A stretch of 5,512 bases of DNA. Origin: Ruminococcus sp. UBA3767 (GTDB lineage Bacteria; Bacillota; Clostridia; Oscillospirales; Ruminococcaceae). The DNA is taken from NCBI GenBank assembly GCA_002371625.1, contig DFFV01000004.1, positions 2,543 through 8,054 on the forward strand. The letters run 5' to 3'. The stretch's first letter is position 1; each line of letters begins with the position of its first letter. The position numbers were made by a program, and so were the translations under genes. Below, one piece after another: positions 1 through 5,213 of this stretch. The notes under the pieces are model-generated. The model made no database searches, had not been told where the DNA came from, and saw nothing but the letters and a program-made list of their open reading frames with translations.

Positions 1-40
1 CCAAAAAACCATTTATAATGCTTCTGTATAAGTACAGCAC
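1..40 (-). CDS. 5' end of an unidentified gene running off the left edge (13 codons)
   Basis: Just downstream of mazF on the minus strand, AAAGGGAGG (positions 55-47) is followed six bases later by GTG at 40-38. That is near-ideal Shine-Dalgarno spacing. The open frame reads MLYLYRSIINGFL to the window edge with no stop. The site is 16 bases past the mazF stop, so the two genes probably share a transcript. Only 13 residues are visible, too few to assign a family. The hydrophobic and aromatic start is loosely like clostridial YqfD-type sporulation proteins, but this is a guess from memory. The main support is the ribosome binding site and the tight spacing; the coding call itself is moderate. 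Confidence 0.5.
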   Translation of the reverse strand, partial: MLYLYRSIINGFL

Positions 41-56
41 CTATGTCCTCCCTTTG

Positions 57-416
57 CTATTGCAGCGCAGTGCCGCCAAGTCCGAAACTTACCGAGAGCG
101 CCGAGTTCACAGCTTCCATCGAGCCTTTATCGAGCGAACCCATTCTCTCACGCAGCCTTTGCTTGTCTAATGTACGGATCTGTTCCAGCAGCACCACCGA
201 ATCCTTGGCAAGTCCGCAGGTGCGGCTGTCGATCTGTATGTGCGTGGGCAGCTTTGCCTTTTCACGCTGGCTGGTTATCGCCGCAGCGATCACCGTTGGC
301 GAATGTCTGTTGCCAACATCGTTCTGCACGATAAGCACGGGTCTTAGCCCGCCCTGTTCCGAGCCGACAACAGGACTCAGGTCTGCGTAGTATATCTCAC
401 CTCTGCGTACAGTCAA
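57..416 (-). CDS. mazF: MazF/EndoA (PemK-like) mRNA endoribonuclease toxin
   Basis: This is a 119-residue type II toxin-antitoxin ribonuclease of the MazF/PemK family, which in known relatives cleaves single-stranded mRNA at short specific motifs in the cytoplasm. The N-terminal [10 protein letters not shown], the [16 protein letters not shown] block (18-33), PTVIAAAIT (40-48) and [13 protein letters not shown] near the C-terminus closely match Bacillus subtilis EndoA. Counting from the TTG at 416-414 puts Arg at 25 and Thr at 48, the catalytic pair known in EndoA. That TTG is preceded by GGAG (429-426) at nine bases. The in-frame ATG at 431 would add five residues (MECFV) and has no Shine-Dalgarno site, so TTG is preferred. 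No antitoxin gene lies upstream: the neighbour is the ABC permease, 135 bases away. No clear terminator separates them, so co-transcription with the ABC unit is possible. An unseen antitoxin elsewhere cannot be excluded. Confidence 0.93.
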   Translation of the reverse strand: MTVRRGEIYYADLSPVVGSEQGGLRPVLIVQNDVGNRHSPTVIAAAITSQREKAKLPTHIQIDSRTCGLAKDSVVLLEQIRTLDKQRLRERMGSLDKGSMEAVNSALSVSFGLGGTALQ

Positions 417-429
417 AACAAAACACTCC
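417..429 (-). promoter_or_regulatory. Ribosome binding site that sets the TTG start of mazF
   Basis: GGAG at 429-426 on the minus strand stands nine bases ahead of the TTG at 416-414. The upstream ATG at 431 overlaps this site and is preceded by pyrimidine-rich sequence without a Shine-Dalgarno match. The TTG start also gives the residue numbering expected of EndoA (Arg25, Thr48). Confidence 0.6.
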
Positions 430-458
430 ATTCTAAAAACGGTCTGTGGTCATCCACA

Positions 459-495
459 CTATGATTATTCCCGCCTGTAATGAGCTTAATCATAG
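459..495. repeat. Perfect 9-bp inverted repeat upstream of mazF, possible operator
   Basis: CTATGATTA (459-467) and TAATCATAG (487-495) are exact reverse complements separated by 19 bases, between the ABC permease stop and mazF. On the minus strand the distal arm contains TATGAT, a plausible -10 for mazF, but no good -35 is seen 16-18 bases further up. Neither arm is followed by a T-tract on the minus strand, so it does not look like a terminator. A regulator-binding site or an mRNA hairpin in the mazF leader are both possible; function is inferred from position only. Confidence 0.4.
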
Positions 496-551
496 CCGCA
501 TTGATTTTTTTGTGTTGTTGTTTTTAATGTATGTGCGCAGCCGTGCGTTTG

Positions 552-1688
552 TTAATCTTCAAGCATAACGCTCTTTATCGTCAGCTTTTTTATGCGCTGT
601 GAGTATATCTTCATTATAACCTCGTAAACCACGACGAACAGCGGCAGGCAGATGCAAAGCCCCTTGAAGTCAAAACTGTAATCGGGTACATTCTCAAGGT
701 CTTTGAAAACGAACTCCACCATTATCTTGAGCAGCATAAACTGATATACCGTACCAACAGCAAAGCCTATCCACGCAACAGGTCTGTATCCGTTAAGGAT
801 AGCCCTGCTCGTGTCGTTGTCATCGTAGCCGGTTATCCTCATCATCGCCGCAGTCTTGCTGTTGCCCTTTACCACAGCTGAAAGCGCCAGCAAAAGCATC
901 ATAAACGCAAGTATCAGCCCGATAACAAGTATCATTATCCCCATAGTTTCACTTGCAAGCGTTTTCATCGACATCGACATCTGTACCATTGCCGAAAAGC
1001 AGAACGACGAGAATGCCACGAAAAATACCAGTGAGTATCTTCCTCTTACCGTGTCACGTTTAAGCTCCTTCAGGAAGGGCAGGGGAGCCTTGTCCTTTTT
1101 GCTGTGCCTTACCTTTGCACCTGCCTGTTCACGCAAAAGCGACATCACGGGCTTTTTCACCCTGCGGTAAGCAAACCACACCGATAACAGCATAAACACA
1201 GCTGTCGAGATAGCTGTCATCAGTATGGGCACAATAATGTGAAACTCTTTTTCAAATGCGAAATATCCGTCCTTGTTCTGCACCTCATAGAACTTGTCCA
1301 TGTAAAGCTCTCCGCCTATGCAGCCGGCCAGTGCGCCTGCAAAAACGCTCAGCCCGAATATGTAAAAGTGCTTTGCAATGCTCAGGTTCGAGTAACCAAG
1401 AGCTTTAAGTATACCCAGCTCCTTTGAGCGTGAATCAATGTGATTTTTAATATAAGTAATCAGCATAACTATCGAGGTCAGCACAAGGCACAAACCGCAG
1501 ACGCAGCAAACCACCGTGCTTGTCGAAAGCTGTGCATCGTACATTTTCATTGCCTGTTCGCCGCTTATAGTGTCCTTGGCGTTAACAAGGTCAATGCGGT
1601 AATTTATAAACAGCGTGCATACAAACGCCGCACAGCAGATAACTATCGAGATACCAAACAGCTTCAGCGTGTCTTTTATCGTAACCAT
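552..1688 (-). CDS. ABC transporter permease, FtsX-like family, compact form
   Basis: This integral membrane permease partners the ATPase encoded just upstream. From the ATG at 1688-1686 it has 378 residues and about eight hydrophobic segments, near 9-29, 58-79, 107-126, 150-172, 218-236, 248-272, 302-322 and 344-360. That makes two four-helix FtsX-type halves. After the second helix lies the family-typical cytoplasmic motif SRSKELGILKALGYS (86-100); a weaker copy follows helix 6 (SKTAAMMRITGYD). The loop between helices 1 and 2 is only about 30 residues, so the large external domain of MacB- or BceB-type permeases is absent. Start choice is open: GTG at 1697 overlaps the ATPase stop as GTGA, and TTG at 1700 is also in frame. 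The ATG is preferred because GGTGAG lies just ahead. Either way the genes are translationally coupled. The substrate is unknown; a TetR partner suggests export of a drug or peptide. Confidence 0.88.
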   Translation of the reverse strand: MVTIKDTLKLFGISIVICCAAFVCTLFINYRIDLVNAKDTISGEQAMKMYDAQLSTSTVVCCVCGLCLVLTSIVMLITYIKNHIDSRSKELGILKALGYSNLSIAKHFYIFGLSVFAGALAGCIGGELYMDKFYEVQNKDGYFAFEKEFHIIVPILMTAISTAVFMLLSVWFAYRRVKKPVMSLLREQAGAKVRHSKKDKAPLPFLKELKRDTVRGRYSLVFFVAFSSFCFSAMVQMSMSMKTLASETMGIMILVIGLILAFMMLLLALSAVVKGNSKTAAMMRITGYDDNDTSRAILNGYRPVAWIGFAVGTVYQFMLLKIMVEFVFKDLENVPDYSFDFKGLCICLPLFVVVYEVIMKIYSQRIKKLTIKSVMLED

Positions 1689-1693
1689 AGCGC

Positions 1694-2386
1694 TCACCAA
1701 CCTATCTCGTAAGCAGTTTTCTGCTCAGCGTTCTCATAGACATCGGCTATCTTACCGCTGTTCATTTTTATAACAGTCTTAGCCATATCAGCGATGTTCT
1801 GGTTGTGCGTTATCATTATAACGGTGAACCTGTGCTTTTCGTGCAGTTTGCTGATGTAGTCAAGCACCTGTCTGCCCGTTTCCTCGTCAAGTGCGCCCGT
1901 AGGCTCATCAAGGAAAAGTATCTTCGGTCTTTTTGCCAAAGCCCTTGCAACCGATACTCTCTGCTGTTCACCGCCCGAAAGCTCGCTCGGATAGCTTTTC
2001 AGCTTGTCGCCAAGACCGACCGCCTCGATTATCTCTTTGTAATCGCTGTTCCCCGAAAGGTCAGCCCCCATGCGCACGTTCTTTTCAACAGTCATGTTCG
2101 GCAGCAGATAATACTGCTGAAAGATGAAGCCGATGCTTTCCTTGCGGAATTTAGTCAGCTCCTTGTCAGACAGCTTTGTTATGTCCCTGCCGTCGTACTT
2201 CACACTGCCGCCGTCAGCCTTTTCAAGTCCCGATACCACATTGAGAAAAGTGGACTTACCCGAACCCGAAGCGCCGAGGATAACTACGAAATCCCCGTCC
2301 TCAATGCTTACGCTTATCCCCTTGAGCACCTTGTTTTCGCTCGATCCCGAGCCGTACGATTTTGTGATGTTTTCTGTTGTTATCAT
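1694..2386 (-). CDS. ABC transporter ATP-binding protein, LolD/MacB-like
   Basis: This 230-residue cytoplasmic ATPase powers the FtsX-type permease encoded directly downstream. All expected motifs are visible: Walker [10 protein letters not shown] (38-46), Q-loop in FIFQQ (Q90), ABC signature LSGGEQQRV (136-144), Walker B ILFLDE (156-161) with catalytic Glu161, D-loop ALDE (165-168) and H-loop His194 in ITHN. EPTGALD and [11 protein letters not shown] are typical of the LolD/MacB/FtsE subgroup that works with FtsX-like permeases. Length is normal for the family. The ATG at 2386-2384 follows AAGGGGAGA at about six bases, a strong ribosome binding site. It lies 49 bases after the TetR gene, and its TGA stop sits at the start region of the permease, so the three genes form one operon. 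The motifs are intact, so it should be active. The substrate cannot be read from this subunit. Confidence 0.95.
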   Translation of the reverse strand: MITTENITKSYGSGSSENKVLKGISVSIEDGDFVVILGASGSGKSTFLNVVSGLEKADGGSVKYDGRDITKLSDKELTKFRKESIGFIFQQYYLLPNMTVEKNVRMGADLSGNSDYKEIIEAVGLGDKLKSYPSELSGGEQQRVSVARALAKRPKILFLDEPTGALDEETGRQVLDYISKLHEKHRFTVIMITHNQNIADMAKTVIKMNSGKIADVYENAEQKTAYEIGW

Positions 2387-2435
2387 TTTTTTCTCCCCTT
2401 TAAATAATTTTCTACAATAGTTTTTTTGTTTGTTT

Positions 2436-3008
2436 TTACCCCTCGGTCATTTTGTATTTCAGCAGGCTTTTGAAAACCTGCGAGACCATCTCGCCTATCT
2501 CCTGCGGCTTGAAAGAGCAAACGCCCGTTGCTATCAGCGAAGCGATACCGTGCGTGTATATCCACAAGTGCCTGTAAAATCCCTTTGCAGTTTCCTCGTC
2601 CAGCCCGTACCCCGTTTTTACCGAGCTGAGTATCTCCTCGTAGTTGTCATCTATCATCGGCAGAATGCCCAGTGCCGAGCGCTTTTCGGTCTGTTCCTTC
2701 ATAAATAAGAGCTGAAACAGCATTGGCTCTCTAATAGCAAACTCGATGTATTTTGAACCTACCGCCCTGAATGGCTGTTCGCTTTTCAAAGCCTGTTCAA
2801 TATATTCGTTGTAAACTGCCCTTGCCGCAAGCAGCGTTTCCTCAAGAACTTCCTCCATGTTCTCAAAAATGCTGAATATCGGCTTTGATGACGAACCCAG
2901 CTTTTCACCCAAAGACCTTGCCGTGACCGCTTCAAGCCCGCTTTTCCGTGCAATATCCAGCGCAGCGGCAATTATCTCATCTCTCGTAAATTTGCATTTC
3001 GGCGGCAT
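2436..3008 (-). CDS. TetR/AcrR-family transcriptional regulator
   Basis: This 190-residue protein is a one-component DNA-binding regulator and the first gene of the ABC operon. The N-terminal helix-turn-helix domain spans about residues 8-55. TRDEIIAAALDIARKSGLEAVTARSLG includes the first helices, and LGEKLGSSSKPIFSIFEN carries the turn and recognition helix, with Ser-Lys-Pro-Ile-Phe in place of the usual Gly-x-Leu-Tyr. The all-helical remainder would bind a ligand and dimerise; HLWIYTHGIASL (147-158) resembles the C-terminal segment of many clostridial TetR proteins. The ATG at 3008-3006 follows AAGGAG (3023-3018) at nine bases. Upstream lie a consensus promoter and a repeated palindromic element between promoter and ribosome binding site, so autorepression that also controls the transporter is the simplest model. 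The ligand is unknown. Confidence 0.93.
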   Translation of the reverse strand: MPPKCKFTRDEIIAAALDIARKSGLEAVTARSLGEKLGSSSKPIFSIFENMEEVLEETLLAARAVYNEYIEQALKSEQPFRAVGSKYIEFAIREPMLFQLLFMKEQTEKRSALGILPMIDDNYEEILSSVKTGYGLDEETAKGFYRHLWIYTHGIASLIATGVCSFKPQEIGEMVSQVFKSLLKYKMTEG

Positions 3009-3028
3009 TTGTCACTACTCCTTTTTCT

Positions 3029-3061
3029 GCAACGCTAATTGTGCAACGTCTGTTGCGCAAC
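3029..3061 (-). promoter_or_regulatory. Candidate TetR operator: three GTTGC repeats at 14-bp intervals
   Basis: On the minus strand GTTGC recurs at 3061-3057, 3047-3043 and 3033-3029, exactly 14 bases apart. The first copy is the perfect 10-bp palindrome GTTGCGCAAC (3052-3061). The second is GTTGCACAAT (3038-3047), a near-palindrome. The third keeps only the GTTGC half. The array starts about five bases past the predicted transcription start and ends about five bases before the regulator's Shine-Dalgarno site. Bound protein there would block RNA polymerase escape. The repeats are seen directly; assignment to the adjacent TetR protein is inferred. Confidence 0.65.
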
Positions 3062-3072
3062 CTCTGTTTTTA

Positions 3073-3100
3073 ATTATAGCATAGAATTTTTATTTGTCAA
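3073..3100 (-). promoter_or_regulatory. Consensus sigma-A promoter of the TetR-ABC operon
   Basis: On the minus strand TTGACA (3100-3095) and TATAAT (3078-3073) are both perfect hexamers with a 16-bp spacer, and a TG extended -10 dinucleotide stands one base before TATAAT. Transcription would start near 3066. A promoter this strong ahead of a TetR gene and repeats fits a unit normally held off by its repressor. Confidence 0.85.
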
Positions 3101-3109
3101 CCCCTTTTT

Positions 3110-3150
3110 GCAAAAAAAAATAACTGCCCACACTTTTTTGTGTGAGCAGT
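3110..3150 (-). terminator. Rho-independent terminator of the parvulin-like lipoprotein gene
   Basis: Arms 3140-3150 and 3123-3133 form an 11-position stem with one C/A mismatch and a six-base loop. On the minus strand it is followed, after two bases, by nine T residues (3120-3112). It begins 12 bases past the lipoprotein stop codon and ends about 12 bases before the -35 of the TetR operon. It would insulate the two minus-strand units. Confidence 0.9.
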
Positions 3151-3162
3151 CGCTTGTTATTC

Positions 3163-4443
3163 TTACTGAATGCTGTCAGCGGTCAGCTTGTCCCAACCGT
3201 CGCAGTACTTTACTTCCTGCTTTTCAGCAAGCTCCGAGATAGTTTTCTGTACCTTCGGCTCGTCGTACTGTGTTATCATATCGTCGATATTCTTTTCAAC
3301 AAACTCCATGTTTACAGGTATCCTCTTTATGATAAAATAGCCGTAGGATTCGATCTCGAGTATATCCTTTGCTACCTCGCCTTCCTTGAGAGTGAATGTC
3401 TTTTTGACCAGCTCGGAAGGGAAGTTTGCGGTATCGCTGGGGAAGTAGTAACCCTCAGTGCTCGACTCAAATGTAGCGTCCCAGCCGTACTCCTTTACCA
3501 GCTTGTTGAAATCTTCACCTGCCACAGCCTTTTTAAGAGCCTCCTCAGCCTTAGCCTTGGCAGCAGCCTTTGCCTTGGTTATGCCTGCCTCGTCAAGTGC
3601 CGAGTAAGCCTGCCTTTTAGCAGTTACCTTTTCCTGCAGCGACATCTTATCATAGGATGACTTGTCACCTTCAGCTATCTCTGCACCCGATAAGTATGGT
3701 ATCATAATGTGTATCTCGCTTGCATACTTGGTGCCGTCTTTTACAATGTTCTTGAAGTCAGCCTTCTTGGTAGCGTATTTGCCCTCGTTGGTGAACAATG
3801 CACTGTTGATCTTTGAGGAGAGCTGAGAGTACTCGATGTTTTTCTTCAGAAGATCCTCGGTCATGTATGCATTTTTCAGCTGTTTCTTGTAGTCATCTTC
3901 ACTTGAGAACTGTGTTTTTTGCTTTGTAAAGGTCTCCTCGATCTGCTTTTTGTCATCATCTGTAAGGGTGATGTTGTTTTCCTTTGCCAGCTTATCAACA
4001 ACCGTTCTTGATAATTTTATGTTGTTGATCGTCTGCTTCAGAAGATCCTCAAAGCCGCCCTGAGTGTTCTTTATCGTGTCAAGGTTAGCGCCGTAATTCG
4101 TTGAGAACTGGCTGATGGTGTAGTAATAGTAATACCTGAACGTTGTAAAATCAATGTCTGTTCCGTCGATAGTGCACATAACAAAGTTACTCGTATCGAT
4201 CTTTTTGCCGTCTATCGTCAGCGAAGGATCGGGTACACTTACCGTTGATGCAGCGTTGCCGCCCATGCTCGATGGATCAAATGTTGCAATATCTGAGCTG
4301 TCACCTGCCGAGCTTGAAGCATCAGCCTGAGAGCTTGCATCAGAAGCCGAATCCGATCCGTCGGAGTTTGATTTTGAACAGCCTGTTAAAACAGCACCGC
4401 ACATAACAAGTGCGATCACAAACGCAGAAATTTTCTTTATCAT
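3163..4443 (-). CDS. Secreted SurA/PrsA-like parvulin-domain lipoprotein (peptidyl-prolyl isomerase or chaperone)
   Basis: This 426-residue predicted lipoprotein probably helps fold exported proteins at the outer face of the membrane. The N-terminus has MIKK, a hydrophobic stretch (5-19) and lipobox LTGC with the acylated Cys at 22. A Ser/Asp/Ala-rich linker (about 23-60) follows, as in many Gram-positive lipoproteins. Residues about 90-235 are a charged, helical SurA/PrsA-type chaperone region. The parvulin-like domain spans about 240-378: EIHIM (243-247) matches the start of the fold and GYFIIKR (368-374) its last strand, with an Ala/Lys-rich helix (290-307) between. The His usual in the last motif (GYHIIK) is Phe370, so isomerase activity is doubtful. 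Five consecutive tyrosines (104-108) are unusual. The ATG at 4443-4441 follows AAAGGA at about nine bases. The gene is monocistronic, ends in a clear terminator, and diverges from smpB. It is not necessarily the PrsA orthologue. Confidence 0.85.
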   Translation of the reverse strand: MIKKISAFVIALVMCGAVLTGCSKSNSDGSDSASDASSQADASSSAGDSSDIATFDPSSMGGNAASTVSVPDPSLTIDGKKIDTSNFVMCTIDGTDIDFTTFRYYYYYTISQFSTNYGANLDTIKNTQGGFEDLLKQTINNIKLSRTVVDKLAKENNITLTDDDKKQIEETFTKQKTQFSSEDDYKKQLKNAYMTEDLLKKNIEYSQLSSKINSALFTNEGKYATKKADFKNIVKDGTKYASEIHIMIPYLSGAEIAEGDKSSYDKMSLQEKVTAKRQAYSALDEAGITKAKAAAKAKAEEALKKAVAGEDFNKLVKEYGWDATFESSTEGYYFPSDTANFPSELVKKTFTLKEGEVAKDILEIESYGYFIIKRIPVNMEFVEKNIDDMITQYDEPKVQKTISELAEKQEVKYCDGWDKLTADSIQ

Positions 4444-4491
4444 TACAAATTGTCCTTTCCCTACTATATTCAGTGCAAATACAACATACTG

Positions 4492-4504
4492 ATTATATTA
4501 TAAT
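4492..4504 (-). promoter_or_regulatory. Possible -10 region of the lipoprotein gene
   Basis: Two overlapping TATAAT hexamers on the minus strand (4502-4497 and 4497-4492) lie about 50 bases upstream of the lipoprotein start. They sit inside a 13-bp perfect AT palindrome (4492-4504). No convincing -35 is seen at 16-18 bases; the best is GCAACA at 4525-4520. Position supports a promoter, sequence only partly. Confidence 0.35.
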
Positions 4505-4571
4505 AATGTGATGATTATGTGTTGCATATTTTGAACTTTCTGTGAACGAGCTCGCAGGGACAAAATACTCC

Positions 4572-4600
4572 TTGACAAACCTTTTCCGGCGTGATATAAT
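4572..4600 (+). promoter_or_regulatory. Consensus extended -10 promoter of smpB
   Basis: TTGACA (4572-4577) and TATAAT (4595-4600) are perfect hexamers with a 17-bp spacer, and TG at 4592-4593 gives an extended -10. The predicted start near 4607 leaves a leader of about 22 bases containing the GGGAGGGAG ribosome binding site (4616-4624). This suggests strong constitutive expression. Confidence 0.9.
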
Positions 4601-4628
4601 AAAATACTCTTAAAAGGGAGGGAGAAAG

Positions 4629-5099
4629 TTGGCTGTTAATAAGAAAGGTACCAAGCAGATAGCGGATAACCGCAAAGCACGCCATGATTATTTTGTGCTT
4701 GAAAGTATCGAATGCGGTATCGAGCTGGTCGGCACCGAAGTAAAAAGCATACGAGGCGGCGGCGTAAATCTTAAAGACAGCTGGTGCTCTGTCGATAACG
4801 GAGAAATGTGGGTAAAGGGTATGCACATATCACCTTACGAGCAGGGCAACATTTTTAACCGTGATCCTATGAGAGTAAGAAGACTGCTGCTTCATAAGCG
4901 TGAAATAATGCGGCTTCTTGGTAAGGTCAAGCAGGAGGGGCTTACGCTGATACCGCTGTCGCTGTATTTCAAGGACAGCAGAGTCAAGCTGGAGCTGGGG
5001 CTTTGCAAGGGTAAAAAGCTGCACGATAAGCGTGAGGATATGGCTAACAAGGCTGCCGCACGAGAGATTGAGCGCACGCTCAAAGAAAGAAATCAATAG
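4629..5099 (+). CDS. smpB: SsrA-binding protein SmpB
   Basis: SmpB is the 156-residue RNA-binding partner of tmRNA. It binds the tRNA-like domain, mimics the missing anticodon arm in the ribosomal A site, and places its C-terminal tail in the empty mRNA channel of stalled ribosomes. Family hallmarks are in order: [12 protein letters not shown] (11-22), [13 protein letters not shown] (30-42), HISPYEQGN (66-74), the [10 protein letters not shown] block (84-93), LIPLSLYFK (107-115) and the basic tail beginning [10 protein letters not shown] (127-136). Length is typical. The start is TTG at 4629-4631, preceded by GGGAGGGAG (4616-4624); the family's usual N-terminal residues begin right there and no ATG lies in frame nearby. 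ssrA follows 114 bases downstream on the same strand, the arrangement seen in many Firmicutes. A perfect promoter lies just upstream. Confidence 0.97.
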   Translation: MAVNKKGTKQIADNRKARHDYFVLESIECGIELVGTEVKSIRGGGVNLKDSWCSVDNGEMWVKGMHISPYEQGNIFNRDPMRVRRLLLHKREIMRLLGKVKQEGLTLIPLSLYFKDSRVKLELGLCKGKKLHDKREDMANKAAAREIERTLKERNQ

Positions 5100-5105
5100 T
5101 TTCTT

Positions 5106-5172
5106 ACTTTATCGTGATATGTGTTTTGTTGGTGGCTTTCCGGTCGCCCCCAAACCCCTTCGGAGATAAAGT
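5106..5172 (+). repeat. Long-range inverted repeat between smpB and ssrA
   Basis: ACTTTATC (5106-5113) and GATAAAGT (5165-5172) are exact reverse complements 51 bases apart. Inside, TCCG (5139-5142) can pair with CGGA (5161-5164), directly stacked on the outer stem's 3' side. A separate small hairpin using G-U pairs (5131-5136 with 5143-5148) is an alternative. No T-tract follows, so this is not a canonical terminator. It may fold the smpB 3' end or mark a processing region; function unknown. Confidence 0.35.
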
Positions 5173-5181
5173 TTATAATAG

Positions 5182-5209
5182 TTGATTATCGTTGAACTAT
5201 CCGTATATT
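5182..5209 (+). promoter_or_regulatory. Probable ssrA promoter
   Basis: TTGATT (5182-5187) and TATATT (5204-5209) have a 16-bp spacer and match the consensus at four and five of six positions. The -10 ends four bases before the tmRNA 5' end at 5214, consistent with a start at or just before the mature end. A perfect TATAAT at 5174-5179 lacks a matching -35. Read-through from smpB is also possible because no clear terminator separates the genes. Confidence 0.5.
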
Positions 5210-5213
5210 ATCC

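Noticed and set aside
415..493. A 26-codon minus-strand ORF starting at ATG 493 whose TGA overlaps the mazF TTG start as TTGA, resembling a tiny antitoxin or leader peptide
   Set aside because: It has no Shine-Dalgarno site, is far shorter than any known MazE-type antitoxin, and its sequence shows no DNA-binding or toxin-wrapping character. The overlap alone is likely chance.
501..530. T-rich run on the plus strand that could be the tail of a terminator
   Set aside because: No plus-strand gene lies upstream and no stable GC-rich stem precedes it. On the minus strand it is an A-run, which does not terminate.
527..531. A UACAU motif, the EndoA cleavage site of B. subtilis, in the mazF leader, suggesting self-cleavage
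   Set aside because: A five-base motif in a gap this size occurs by chance fairly often, and the specificity of this MazF is not known.
1805..2407. A 200-codon plus-strand ORF opposite the ABC ATPase
   Set aside because: It lies fully antisense to a gene with all ABC motifs intact, has no ribosome binding site, and its protein is unlike any recognisable family.
4515..4826. A minus-strand ORF of 103 codons covering the smpB promoter and N-terminus
   Set aside because: It is antisense to smpB and its consensus promoter, and shows no family features or ribosome binding site.
5174..5179. Perfect TATAAT as the ssrA -10
   Set aside because: No -35 match lies 16-18 bases upstream, and it would place the start about 30 bases before the mature tmRNA end. 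TATATT at 5204-5209 fits better.
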